From Allobogoriella deserti (GTDB lineage: Bacteria; Actinomycetota; Actinomycetes; Actinomycetales; Actinomycetaceae), in assembly GCF_042680605.1 (NCBI RefSeq), contig NZ_JBHUEE010000010.1:1-64000 (forward strand): 64,000 nucleotides of DNA, in the 5' to 3' direction. Below are positions 41,378 through 50,366 of this stretch, piece after piece. The position numbers and the translations under genes were made by a program. The notes under the pieces are model-generated. The model worked only from the letters and a program-made list of their open reading frames with translations. It was not told the DNA's origin and did no database searches. Positions within the stretch are counted from its first letter, which is position 1. Each line of letters opens with the position of its first letter.

Positions 41378-42988
41378 GTGCGCAGCACCTACGGGCAGCT
41401 CTGGCGCGAGGTCGCCGCCGCCGTCGGGGACCGGGTCGCAGTCACCTCGGGCGAGCGCGCACTGACCTACCGGGAGCTGGAGCGAGAGGCCGCTCGCCTC
41501 GCCGGCCTGTTCCGCGCGCACGGCATCGGCCGCGGGGACACCGTCGCCATTTACGCCTACAACTGCCCCGAGTACCTCTCGGCGCTCTTCGCCGCGCTGA
41601 CGCTCGGTGCCGCGCCGGCACCGCTGAACTTCCGCTCACGAGCCGGCGAGCTCGCCGGGTTGCTGGCCGAGGTCCAGGCCACGGCCTTGGTCTACCCTCG
41701 GTCCCTCGCCGATGCCGTCACGGCCGCCGCCGACCGGACCGAGGTGCCGGAGCTCAGACTGCGCCTCGAGGTCGACGACGACGCCGGCGCCCGTCCCGCG
41801 GTGCCGGGCGCGGTGCCGTTCGACGCCCCCGCCGAGGAACATCGGCCCGAGATACCCGACGACGGGCGGCTGTTGCTGTGCACCGGCGGCACCACCGGCA
41901 GGCCCAAGGCCGTCGTCTGGTCGGTCGCCGACCTGTTCGAGGCTCAGCAGTACGCCACCTACGGGACGCTCGGCCTGCCCGTGCCCGGCACGCTCGAGGC
42001 GGCGATCGGCGTCGCCAGCGACGCGGGCACACCACACGTCGTCGTCATGCCGCTCGCGCCGTTCATGCACGGCACCGCGCTGTTCAACAGCATGAACGTG
42101 CTGAGCCTCGGCGGCACCGTCGTCGTGCTCGCCTCGCCTCGGCTCGACGCCGAGGCGGCGATCCGGCTGGCCCGGGACCAGCTGGCGACGCGGTGGATCA
42201 TCGCCGGGGACGCGGTCGCCCGGCCGCTGCTCGAGGCCGTCGAGGCGGACGCCGCGGACGCGGGCCCCGTGCTGCCGCACCTGGATTCCGTCATCTCCTC
42301 CGGGATGCGCCTGTCCGACGACGTCAAGGCGCGACTGCACGCCCTCGGTGACGTGACGATCTCCGACTTCCTTGCCTCTACCGAAGGTGGGCCCTACGCC
42401 GTCGCCGTCTCCGGGTCCGCCGACGACCTGCCGGCCCGGTTGCGGTTGTTCCCCGGCGCCGTCGTGCTCGACGCCGCACATCAGGAAGTCCAGGACATGC
42501 CGGGTGCGGTCGGGGTGCTGGGATTCCGGGGTGCGCTCCCGCAGGGGTATCTCGGGGACCCGGGCAGGACCGCCGAGACCTTCCCGGTGATCGGTGGCCG
42601 GCGGCACGTGGTGCCCGGCGACTACGTCCAGGTGCTGGGGGAGGGGTATGTCGAGCTGCTCGGCCGCGGCAGCGCGGTCGTCAACAGCGGTGGCGAGAAG
42701 ATCTACCCGGCTGAGGTCGAGGAAGCCCTGCTGAGTCACCCGGAGGTCACCGACGCCGTCGTCCTCGGACTCCCGGACCGGCGGTGGGGCGAGGCGGTGA
42801 CCGCCGTCGTCGCGCTCCGGGCGGGCTCGGCGGTGACGGCCGGTGACCTGACGGCGCACGTGGGCCGCCGGCTCGCCGGGTACAAGAAACCCAAGCGGGT
42901 GGTGCTCCGGGAACAGATCGAGCGGAGTCCCACCGGCAAGGTGGACCTACGGGCGCTACGTGCCCAATTGACCTCGGAGCCGGGGTAG
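41378..42988 (+). CDS. Acyl-CoA synthetase (AMP-forming ligase)
   Basis: The 536-residue ligase starts at a GTG four bases after the MaoC stop. A TTG start at 41351 would add nine residues. ANL-superfamily motifs are: LCTGGTTGRPKAVVW (P-loop), ISDFLASTEGG (adenine contact), GDYVQVLGEGYVELLGRGS (hinge Asp region), VNSGGEKIYPAEVEEAL and the C-terminal Lys in RSPTGKVDLRAL. It activates a fatty or other carboxylic acid as acyl-AMP and then CoA ester. It forms a two-gene operon with the MaoC hydratase. Confidence 0.9.
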   Translation: MRSTYGQLWREVAAAVGDRVAVTSGERALTYRELEREAARLAGLFRAHGIGRGDTVAIYAYNCPEYLSALFAALTLGAAPAPLNFRSRAGELAGLLAEVQATALVYPRSLADAVTAAADRTEVPELRLRLEVDDDAGARPAVPGAVPFDAPAEEHRPEIPDDGRLLLCTGGTTGRPKAVVWSVADLFEAQQYATYGTLGLPVPGTLEAAIGVASDAGTPHVVVMPLAPFMHGTALFNSMNVLSLGGTVVVLASPRLDAEAAIRLARDQLATRWIIAGDAVARPLLEAVEADAADAGPVLPHLDSVISSGMRLSDDVKARLHALGDVTISDFLASTEGGPYAVAVSGSADDLPARLRLFPGAVVLDAAHQEVQDMPGAVGVLGFRGALPQGYLGDPGRTAETFPVIGGRRHVVPGDYVQVLGEGYVELLGRGSAVVNSGGEKIYPAEVEEALLSHPEVTDAVVLGLPDRRWGEAVTAVVALRAGSAVTAGDLTAHVGRRLAGYKKPKRVVLREQIERSPTGKVDLRALRAQLTSEPG

Positions 42989-43000
42989 CCGCCGGGGGGC

Positions 43001-43696
43001 TCAGCCGACGCGGGCGGGGGCGACCACCTCGCGCCACTGCTCCGGCTCGAGCGGTGGCCCCGCCTCGGCGGACGCACGGTACCCGCGTGCCAGACCGCGG
43101 CACACGGCGACGGCGTCGGCGAGCAGGATCCGCAGCCGTTCGTCGCTGTCCGGCACGCACGCGGTGGCGATGCCCGGCACGGCGAAGTCCAGGATGACCG
43201 GCCCTGGGTGGAACCGGACCGGGCCGACCACACCGTGGGAGATGAACCGGCGCGCCCACTGCGCCGCCAACGGCGCCTCGCGCAGCGCCAGTGCCGTCGT
43301 GGTGCGCAGCGTGTCCGGGTCACGGCCGTCCCCGGCCGCGAGCATGCGGTCCACGCTGAGGGCTCCGACGGCCAGCGACCGCTGCGTCTCCTCGGCGACG
43401 ACGGGGAGCGCCCGGGTTGCCGTGAGGAGCGCGATCTCGTGGTCCCAGCGCGGGTCCGTGCTCGTCAACCCGATGACGGAGGGGACCAGCGGGGCCAGCT
43501 GCGGGCGAGCGGCGTCCGAGGTGCAGTCGTTGACCAGCCGTGCGAGATGGGCGAGCAGGCGGTGCGTGCACGAGGGCCGGTCGCTCCACCGCTCACCGGC
43601 CAGGTAGGAGGCGAGCTCCATGAAACACGCGCCCTTGCGGGGATTGCGGTGCTTTCCCCGCCCGAGCATCGGCAGCATGTCGTAGTTGGTGTCCAT
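43001..43696 (-). CDS. Conserved-looking protein of unknown function
   Basis: The protein has 231 residues from the ATG at 43696, preceded by GGAGTGGAG. The N-terminus is notable: MDTNYDMLPMLGRGKHRNPRKGACFMELASYLAGERWSD, with basic residues and one Cys, followed by SCTHRLLAHLARLVNDCTSD. The rest is helical and Ala-rich without membrane spans. I do not recognise the family and assign no function. Codon use matches surrounding genes. It is convergent with the acyl-CoA synthetase and runs in the same direction as the phosphorylase 89 bp upstream. Confidence 0.6.
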   Translation of the reverse strand: MDTNYDMLPMLGRGKHRNPRKGACFMELASYLAGERWSDRPSCTHRLLAHLARLVNDCTSDAARPQLAPLVPSVIGLTSTDPRWDHEIALLTATRALPVVAEETQRSLAVGALSVDRMLAAGDGRDPDTLRTTTALALREAPLAAQWARRFISHGVVGPVRFHPGPVILDFAVPGIATACVPDSDERLRILLADAVAVCRGLARGYRASAEAGPPLEPEQWREVVAPARVG

Positions 43697-43785
43697 GACC
43701 TGCTCCACTCCTGGCGTGATCGCTGTCACACAAGGATGCGCCAATCACTGTGGGGTCCGCAACGGCAATCGGCGCGTCAGGTCGC

Positions 43786-44490
43786 TCAGTCCAGCGCGGC
43801 GGCCAGCGCGAGCTGGAGGGCGCGCTGGAAGTTCTCCTCCCGCTGTGCGGCGCTGAAGTCCTGCGAGGAGTCGAGGAGGTGGTCGGAGATCGTGCACACG
43901 GCCAGGGCCTGTCGGCCGTACTGGGCGGCGATGCCGTACAGCGCGGCGGCCTCCATCTCCACCGCGAGGGTGCCGTGGTCGGCAAGCGCCTGGATCTGCT
44001 CCGGCGGGTTGCCGTAGAAGTGGTCCCGGGAGACCACGGGGGCGACGTGGACCGGATCGTCGCCGGCCGCCGCGACGGCCGCGGCCACCAGGGGGTAGGA
44101 CGCGACGGCGGAGAACCGGATCCCCGCGATGCGGCGGTCGTTCATCGCGGAGTCGGTGTGCGCGCCGAGCGCGACGACGACGTCGCCGACCTTCACCTGC
44201 GGCGACATGCCACCCGCCGTGCCGACCCGGACGATGCGTTCCACCCCGTAGGTCGCGAACAGCTCGTTCGCGTAGATGCCGAGGGACGGCATTCCCATGC
44301 CGGAGGCCATGACGGTCAGCGGCCGGCCGTCGACCTGTCCGGTGTAGACACCGTTGCCGCGCACGTCGGAGACCTGCCGCGCGTCGGGCATGAGCTGGGC
44401 GGCGATCCGTTCGGCGCGGCGCGGGTCACCGGGCAGGAGGACGGCGGGAGCGATCTCGCCGACCTCGGCGGCGATGTGCGGGGTAGGCAT
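43786..44490 (-). CDS. deoD: Purine nucleoside phosphorylase, DeoD type
   Basis: This 234-residue hexameric-type phosphorylase has AVLLPGDPRRAERIA as the phosphate-binding opening, GMGMPSLGIYANELF, IVRVGTAGGMS, and VEMEAAALYGIAAQ contacting the ribose. TISDHLLDSSQDFSAAQRE supplies the catalytic Asp of DeoD enzymes. It releases free purine bases from nucleosides for salvage, consistent with the adenine deaminase nearby. The start at 44490 excludes the spurious upstream extension that would run into the repeat array. Confidence 0.94.
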   Translation of the reverse strand: MPTPHIAAEVGEIAPAVLLPGDPRRAERIAAQLMPDARQVSDVRGNGVYTGQVDGRPLTVMASGMGMPSLGIYANELFATYGVERIVRVGTAGGMSPQVKVGDVVVALGAHTDSAMNDRRIAGIRFSAVASYPLVAAAVAAAGDDPVHVAPVVSRDHFYGNPPEQIQALADHGTLAVEMEAAALYGIAAQYGRQALAVCTISDHLLDSSQDFSAAQREENFQRALQLALAAALD

Positions 44491-44517
44491 GCCGCCATCC
44501 TCCCACCCCACCCCCGG

Positions 44518-44616
44518 CGACTCGTCACTCCTGTGCCGACTTGTCCTTCCTGTGCACGTGCACTCTTCTGACAACTGGGCACAACGTTGACGAGTCGGCA
44601 CATCGTTGACGAGTCG
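44518..44616. repeat. Array of 19-bp units in two opposed orientations (2 forward, 4-bp core, 3 reverse)
   Basis: Forward units: CGACTCGTCACTCCTGTGC (44518-44536) and CGACTTGTCCTTCCTGTGC (44537-44555). After the core ACGT (44556-44559), three reverse units occupy 44560-44578, 44579-44597 and 44598-44616. The last two differ at one base and on the minus strand read CGACTCGTCAACG, then A or T, then TTGTGC/TGTGC endings. The junction forms the perfect palindrome GTGCACGTGCAC. It lies between deoD and the divergent glycosyltransferase operon. It is not CRISPR: there are no spacers. The rest of 44491-44784 shows only ordinary GC-rich sequence. Confidence 0.85.
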
Positions 44617-44784
44617 CGGGCATCGAGGGGGCGAGGGCGCCGTCACGTCGGTCCGGGTCGCTCGAGAGGCGGCGTGACCTGGGCGTTCATGAAGAGTTTC
44701 TCATCTCGTCATCATCTCGCGCTCACGGTGGCGAGGCATCGTCGCCTGTGACGTCACCGGACGTCGCAGACAGGGAGGGAAACC

Positions 44785-46005
44785 ATGACCACGACGGTGC
44801 CGGCACCACCAGCAGCCCGGTCGGCAGACGTGCGCACCGGGACGCGTCCCCGCGTGGCCCTGTACTCCCACGACGCGCAGGGCCTCGGACACGTGAGGCG
44901 CAACCTCGCCATCGCGCACGCGCTGTCCGGGATGGAACCCGCCCCGGACATCCTGCTGCTCACCGGGGCGCCCGAGGCGGTGGCCGCACACCGGCCTCGG
45001 GGCTGCGACCTCGTCTCATTGCCCGGTCTCGCCAAGGACGCCGACGGCGACTACGGGGCCCGGCATCTCTCGGTCGGCCAGCGGCACGTCGTCGACATGC
45101 GCCGTGCGGTCCTCACCGCGGCGCTCACCAGCTTCCGCCCGGACGTCCTCGTCGTGGACAAGCACCCACGGGGCCTGCGCGGCGAGCTCGAACCCGCCCT
45201 GCGGGCGCTCGCCGGCACCACCCAGGTGGTCCTCGGCCTGCGTGACGTCCTCGACGACCCGGCAGTCGCCCGGCGCGAATGGTCCGCCGAACGCAACGGC
45301 GCCGCACTGGATCGGTGGTATGACGCCGTCTGGGTCTACGGCGACGCCGCTGTGCACGACCCGCTGGCCGGGCTCGAGCTGCCGCGACGGCTGCGTCACC
45401 GGACCGTCCACACCGGCTACCTGGCCCACGGCCGGGACGCCCTGCCGTCCGGACGGCGCACCGCGGTCGAGTCGCCCTACGTGCTCGCCACCGTCGGCGG
45501 CGGATCCGACGGCGCGACACTCGCCGAGGCCTTCGCCCGCGCGGCGATGCCCGCCGGCCACCGCGGAGTCCTCGTCACCGGGCCCCAGATGCCCCCCCGA
45601 GAACGATGCCGGATCCACGGCATCGCCGAGAGCCGGCCCGACCTCGAGGTCCACGAGTTCGTCGAGGACGCCACGGCGCTGCTCGCCGGAGCCTCCGCCG
45701 TGGTCGGAATGGGCGGGTACAACACGGTCTGCGAGGCCATGTCCGCCGGCACGCCGATGCTCGTCGTCCCGAGGGTGCGGCCGCGGACCGAGCAGCTGGT
45801 GCGTGCCCGCGCCCTGACCGCTGCAGGCGTCATCGACCACCTCACCCCGGACAGGCTCTCCGCCGCGGCTCTGACCGACTGGCTCGCCGGCGCCGTCCGC
45901 CGGGCCCCGGTGGCCGGCCACGGCATCGACCTCGACGGTCTGCGCCGGCTCCCCGTCCTGTTCAGCGAACTCGCCGACGAGAAGGAGAACGCCGATGTCG
46001 CCTGA
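44785..46005 (+). CDS. Glycosyltransferase (MurG/GT28-like, COG4671 type)
   Basis: The 406-residue protein has a GT-B fold. The N-terminal domain opens with VALYSHDAQGLGHVRRNLAIA, the acceptor-side Gly-rich loop typical of predicted glycosyltransferases of this class. The C-terminal donor domain has YVLATVGGGSDGATLAEAF and ASAVVGMGGYNTVCEAMSAGTPMLVVPRV, which holds the nucleotide-sugar site. There is no membrane span. GGGAGGG precedes the ATG. It is the first of five overlapping genes, and its end overlaps the next start by eleven bases. It probably adds the first or an early sugar of the glycoconjugate. Confidence 0.87.
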   Translation: MTTTVPAPPAARSADVRTGTRPRVALYSHDAQGLGHVRRNLAIAHALSGMEPAPDILLLTGAPEAVAAHRPRGCDLVSLPGLAKDADGDYGARHLSVGQRHVVDMRRAVLTAALTSFRPDVLVVDKHPRGLRGELEPALRALAGTTQVVLGLRDVLDDPAVARREWSAERNGAALDRWYDAVWVYGDAAVHDPLAGLELPRRLRHRTVHTGYLAHGRDALPSGRRTAVESPYVLATVGGGSDGATLAEAFARAAMPAGHRGVLVTGPQMPPRERCRIHGIAESRPDLEVHEFVEDATALLAGASAVVGMGGYNTVCEAMSAGTPMLVVPRVRPRTEQLVRARALTAAGVIDHLTPDRLSAAALTDWLAGAVRRAPVAGHGIDLDGLRRLPVLFSELADEKENADVA

Positions 46006-47311
46006 ACGGATCGGCTACGTGCTGAAGATGTACCCCCGGTTCTCCGAGACCTTCGTGGTCAGCGAGATCCTCGCCCGGGAAGCCCGCGGCACCGAGATCG
46101 AGATCTTCTCGCTCCGGCCGCCGAACGACCCTCGGTTCCACGACACCCTCGCGCGCGTCCAGGCGCCGGTCAGCTACCTCGCTCGGCCGCGTAAGGCCGA
46201 GGACGTGTGGGCGTCGCTGACCGCTGCGTACCCGCAGTTGCCACGCCTGGGTCCGGCGCTGCCGGAACTGCTGGCCGCCGACGTCTCCGACGCCGTCCAG
46301 GCCGTCGACCTGGCCGAGGCCGTGATCGCCCGCGGCATCACCCACCTGCACGCCCACTTCGCCTCGTTGGCCACGACGGTCGCGCGGCTCGCCTCCCTGC
46401 TGACCGACGTGCCGTACTCGTTCACCGCGCACGCCAAAGACCTCTTCCACGCCGACGTCGAACCGGCGGAGAACGCCCGCAAGATCACCGACGCCGACCA
46501 CGTGGTCACCGTCTCCGACTACAACGTCCGGCACATCGCCGACCGATACCCGGCAGCGTCGGCCGGCACGCCCGTCCACCGTGTCTACAACGGGCTCGAC
46601 CTCGCGGCCTTCCCGTTCTCCCCACCGGCCGCTCCCGAGCGGCCGGTGGCGGCGCCCGAGCTCCCGACCGTGGCGGCGGTCGGACGCCTGGTGGAGAAGA
46701 AGGGCTTCGACGTGCTGATCTCCGCCGTCGCCGCGCTGCGTGACGCCGGTCAGCCGGTCCGGTGCCGGATCCTCGGCGGCGGGGACCTTGAGCCGCACCT
46801 GCGCACCCAGATCCACACACTCGGTGTGGCCGAGCTGGTCGAGCTCGCGGGGCCGCAGCCGCAGGACCGGGTCCGCGACGCGGTCGCGGCCGCCGACGTG
46901 CTCGCCGCACCCTGCGTGGTGGGCGCCGACGGGAACGCCGACGGCCTGCCGACCGTCCTGCTCGAGGCGATGGCGCTCGGCACGCCGGTCGTCTCCACCG
47001 ACGTCACCGGAATCGGAGAGGCCGTGCGCCACGAGGTCACCGGCCTTCAGGTCCCGCAGCACGACGCCGGCGCGCTGGCCGGAGCGATCACGCGCCTGCT
47101 GGGTGACTCCGCCCTGGCGGCTCGTCTCGCACGCTCGGCGCGCGCCCTGGTCGAGCAGGAGTTCGACGCCGCCCGGCAGGCGGCGCAGCTCGACGCCCTG
47201 GTGCCCGGCACGAACCGGCCGGCCGGCCCGGCGGCGGCCACGCGGTCGCTCGGCCGGACCCGCGACACGAGCACCAGCAGGGCACGCCGCGTCAGTGAGG
47301 TGACGGTATGA
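45995..47311 (+). CDS. Glycosyltransferase family 4 (WcaL-like)
   Basis: This 438-residue GT-B enzyme has the N-terminal YVLKMYPRFSETFVVSEILARE, common in GT4 enzymes of exopolysaccharide loci. It also has HAHFASLATTVARL, VYNGLDLAAFPF, VAAVGRLVEKKGFDVLI and the donor-binding EX7E region around GNADGLPTVLLEAMALG. The C-terminal 30 residues are a disordered tail. It overlaps both neighbours, indicating strict co-translation. Confidence 0.9.
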   Translation: MSPERIGYVLKMYPRFSETFVVSEILAREARGTEIEIFSLRPPNDPRFHDTLARVQAPVSYLARPRKAEDVWASLTAAYPQLPRLGPALPELLAADVSDAVQAVDLAEAVIARGITHLHAHFASLATTVARLASLLTDVPYSFTAHAKDLFHADVEPAENARKITDADHVVTVSDYNVRHIADRYPAASAGTPVHRVYNGLDLAAFPFSPPAAPERPVAAPELPTVAAVGRLVEKKGFDVLISAVAALRDAGQPVRCRILGGGDLEPHLRTQIHTLGVAELVELAGPQPQDRVRDAVAAADVLAAPCVVGADGNADGLPTVLLEAMALGTPVVSTDVTGIGEAVRHEVTGLQVPQHDAGALAGAITRLLGDSALAARLARSARALVEQEFDAARQAAQLDALVPGTNRPAGPAAATRSLGRTRDTSTSRARRVSEVTV

Positions 47312-48570
47312 GGATCGCGTACGTCTGCGCCGACCCCGGAATCCCCGTGTTCGGCACCAAGGGCGCCTCCGTGCATGTCCAGGAGGTCATCCGTGTCCTG
47401 CTCGGGGCGGGGCACACCGTCGAGCTCTTCTGCCGCCGCAGCGGTGGATCGCCCGCGGGGCCCCTGGCCCGTGCGACCGATGAGGGCCGTCTCCTCACCC
47501 ACCGCCTCGAGCGCGTCACCGGCGGTGACCTCGCCGACCGGGAACGCCGCCTGACACACGCGGACGCCGAGATGCGCTCCGCACTCGCCGCGGCGGCGGG
47601 CCGGAGAGGCTTCGACGCCGTCTACGAGCGCTACTCGCTCTTCAGCCGCGCCGGCACCGCCTACGCCGCCGCACACGGCATCCCGTCCGTCCTCGAGGTC
47701 AACGCCCCGCTGCCGCTGGAGCAGGCACGCCACCGTGGCCTGGTCCACGTGGCCGAGGCGAGCACGGTGGCCCGCGACGTCCTCGCCGTGGCGACGGCCG
47801 CGGTGTGCGTCTCCGAACCGGTCGCGGCCTGGGCACGCCGCCAGTCGCCGCGCGCCCACGTCGTCGTCGAACCCAACGGGGTCGACACCGACCGCATCCG
47901 GCCCGCGCCGAGGTCGGGACGGCGGCCCTTCACCGTGGGGTTCGTCGGCACCCTGAAGCCCTGGCACGGCACCGAGACCCTGCTCGAGGCCTTCGGGCGC
48001 GTGGTTCCCGCGGTCCCGGACGCCCGCCTCGTCCTGGTCGGGGACGGGCCGCAGGCCGAGCCGCTGCGTCGTCTCGCCCACGAGCGCGGCCTCGCCGACG
48101 CGGTGACGTTCACCGGATCGGTCGCGCCGTCCGAGGTCCCCGGCTGGCTCGGCGCCATGGACGTCGCCGCCGCGCCCTATCCCGCACCGGAGATGTCCGG
48201 AGAGACGTACTTCTCGCCGTTGAAGGTGCTCGAGTACATGGCGGCCGGGCTTCCCGTCGTCGCCTCTGCCGTGGGCCAGTTGACCGACCTGGTGCGCCAC
48301 GAGCGGGACGGCGTGCTCGTGCCTGCCTCGGACCCGGCGGCGCTGGCCGCCGCTCTGACCCAGCTCGCCGCGCAACCGCAGCGGCGGCATCGGCTCGGCC
48401 GGGCCGCGCGGCAGACCGTCGAACAGGCCCGGACCTGGGGCCAGGTCGTGCGCCGCAGCTTCGCGGCCGCCGGACTCTCGCTCGACGCCGACGCCCGGGC
48501 CGGCACGCTCCCCGGCCCTCTCCGAGCCGATGCCACCGGCCACAACGACCCCGTCCGGAGCCTGGCATGA
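47308..48570 (+). CDS. Glycosyltransferase family 4
   Basis: The 420-residue GT4 protein opens with IAYVCADPGIPVFGTKGASVHVQEV, then has YERYSLFSRAG, VEPNGVDTDRI, VGFVGTLKPWHGTETLLEAF and ETYFSPLKVLEYMAAGLPVVAS at the nucleotide-sugar site. Three distinct glycosyltransferases in a row imply an oligosaccharide of at least three sugars or a branched head group. It overlaps the ABC exporter gene by four bases. Confidence 0.9.
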   Translation: MRIAYVCADPGIPVFGTKGASVHVQEVIRVLLGAGHTVELFCRRSGGSPAGPLARATDEGRLLTHRLERVTGGDLADRERRLTHADAEMRSALAAAAGRRGFDAVYERYSLFSRAGTAYAAAHGIPSVLEVNAPLPLEQARHRGLVHVAEASTVARDVLAVATAAVCVSEPVAAWARRQSPRAHVVVEPNGVDTDRIRPAPRSGRRPFTVGFVGTLKPWHGTETLLEAFGRVVPAVPDARLVLVGDGPQAEPLRRLAHERGLADAVTFTGSVAPSEVPGWLGAMDVAAAPYPAPEMSGETYFSPLKVLEYMAAGLPVVASAVGQLTDLVRHERDGVLVPASDPAALAAALTQLAAQPQRRHRLGRAARQTVEQARTWGQVVRRSFAAAGLSLDADARAGTLPGPLRADATGHNDPVRSLA

Positions 48571-50366
48571 GCGCCCGCCCCGCTGATCTGCGCAGCGCCG
48601 CACCGGCGCTGCGTCGGACCCTCGCGTACCTGCGTCCGCACCTGCGGCCCCAGCGGCCCCTGGTTGCCGGCGGCTTCGTGGCCCTGTTCGCCGAGGTCGC
48701 CTTCCGCATTCTCGAGCCTTGGCCGCTGAAGTTCGTCATCGACGCCGTCATCGCCCCGGGCGCGTCCGGCGAGCAGCCGGGCACCGTGCGCCTGCTCGTC
48801 CTGTGCGCCCTCGCCGTCGTCGCGGTCGCGGGCCTGCGCGCCCTGTCCGCCTACGCGATGACCGTGTGCTTCGCCCTGGCAGGGACCCGGACCATGACCG
48901 CGGTCCGTGCCGAGGTCTACGCACACGCGCTGCGGCTCTCGCTGCGCTTCCACAACCGCACCCGCTCCGGCGACCTCATCAACCGGCTCATCTCCGACGT
49001 CGGGAAGTTGCGCGACGTGGCCGTGACGGCCGCCATGCCGCTGATCGGCAACGTCGTCACCCTGGTCGCGATGATGGTCGTCATGCTCGTGCTGGACTGG
49101 CGGCTCGGGCTGGTGGTCCTGGCGGCGTTCCCGGTCTTCCTGCTCCACTCGCGCCGCTCCTCCCGTCGCATCACCTCGGCGGCGCGCACCCAGCGCAAGC
49201 GCGAGGGGGAGCTCGCCGGCGCCGCCGGAGAATCCTTCGGCGCGATCAAGGTGGTCCAGGCGTACTCCCTGCAGCACAAACTCGAGGACACCTTCTCCGC
49301 CTCGAACGCCAAGGAGCTCACCGAAGGCGTCAAGGCCACCCGCCTGTCCGCGGCACTCGAACGCTGGACCGACCTGCTCGTCGGCATCGCCACCGGGGCG
49401 GTGCTCTTCGTCGGCGGCCTGTCCGTGCTCCGCGGCCACCTCACCCCCGGCGAGCTCGTGGTCTTCGTCCAGTACCTCAAGGGAGCGTTCAAACCCATGC
49501 GCGACCTCGCCAAGTACACCGGCCGCATCGCCAAGGCGGCCGCGTCCGGCGAACGCATCCTGGATCTCGTCGAGACCCGTCAGGAGATCGCCGACGCGCC
49601 GGGCGCCCACCGGTTCCACCGCCCCGCCGGCCAGGTCACCCTCGACCACGTCACCGTCCGGTACGAGGACGGCTCCACCGCCCTCGACGACGTCACCGTC
49701 CACGTCCGCCCGGGAACCCGCGTCGGCCTCGTCGGGCACTCCGGCTCGGGCAAATCCACGCTGGCATCCCTGCTGCTGCGGCTGCAGGACCCCGTCTCCG
49801 GCGCCGTGCGCATCGACGGCCACGATCTGCGCCACGTCACGATCGACTCACTGCGCTCCCGGGTCGCCGTGGTCCTGCAGGAATCCGTGCTCTTCACCGG
49901 GACCGTCCGGGAGAACATCCGTCTCGGGAACCCCGCGGCCACGGACGAGCAGGTCGAGCGCGCGGCCCGGGACGCCAACGTCGAGGCGTTCGTCCGCACG
50001 CTGCCCGAGGGCTACGAGACCGTGGTCGGGGAACGCGGGGAGACGCTCTCCGGCGGCCAACGGCAGCGGATCGCCATCGCCCGCGCCATGCTCCGCGACG
50101 TCTCGATCGTCATCCTCGACGAGGCCACCACCGGACTCGACGCCGACAACTCCGCGGTGGTGCGCGACGCCCTGGACCGACTCGCCGAGGGGCGCACCAC
50201 GTTCGTCATCACCCACGTCCTCGCCGACGTCCTGGACTGCGACCAGGTGGTCGTGCTCTCCGGCGGTCGCGTCCTCGAACAGGGCAGCCCGGAGGGGCTC
50301 GCCGCTACCCCGGGTTCTCGCCTGGCGGTCCTTGGCGACGTCGCCGCGCAGGTGCGCCGTGCGTGA
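48567..50366 (+). CDS. ABC transporter, fused membrane and ATPase domains (lipid/glycolipid exporter type)
   Basis: The 599-residue half-transporter has six spans in residues about 30-310. The ATPase domain has Walker A LVGHSGSGKSTLASL, Q-loop VVLQESVLFTGTVRENI, signature TLSGGQRQRIAIARAM, Walker B IVILDEATTGLD and switch His in FVITHVLADV. It resembles MsbA-type homodimeric exporters. Its position after three glycosyltransferases implies that the glycosylated product is its cargo. It overlaps the following kinase-like gene by eight bases. Confidence 0.92.
   Translation: MSARPADLRSAAPALRRTLAYLRPHLRPQRPLVAGGFVALFAEVAFRILEPWPLKFVIDAVIAPGASGEQPGTVRLLVLCALAVVAVAGLRALSAYAMTVCFALAGTRTMTAVRAEVYAHALRLSLRFHNRTRSGDLINRLISDVGKLRDVAVTAAMPLIGNVVTLVAMMVVMLVLDWRLGLVVLAAFPVFLLHSRRSSRRITSAARTQRKREGELAGAAGESFGAIKVVQAYSLQHKLEDTFSASNAKELTEGVKATRLSAALERWTDLLVGIATGAVLFVGGLSVLRGHLTPGELVVFVQYLKGAFKPMRDLAKYTGRIAKAAASGERILDLVETRQEIADAPGAHRFHRPAGQVTLDHVTVRYEDGSTALDDVTVHVRPGTRVGLVGHSGSGKSTLASLLLRLQDPVSGAVRIDGHDLRHVTIDSLRSRVAVVLQESVLFTGTVRENIRLGNPAATDEQVERAARDANVEAFVRTLPEGYETVVGERGETLSGGQRQRIAIARAMLRDVSIVILDEATTGLDADNSAVVRDALDRLAEGRTTFVITHVLADVLDCDQVVVLSGGRVLEQGSPEGLAATPGSRLAVLGDVAAQVRRA

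Noticed and set aside
44518..44616. CRISPR array or iteron origin
   Set aside because: The 19-bp units are contiguous without spacers, occur in both orientations and number only five. No cas or replication gene is near.
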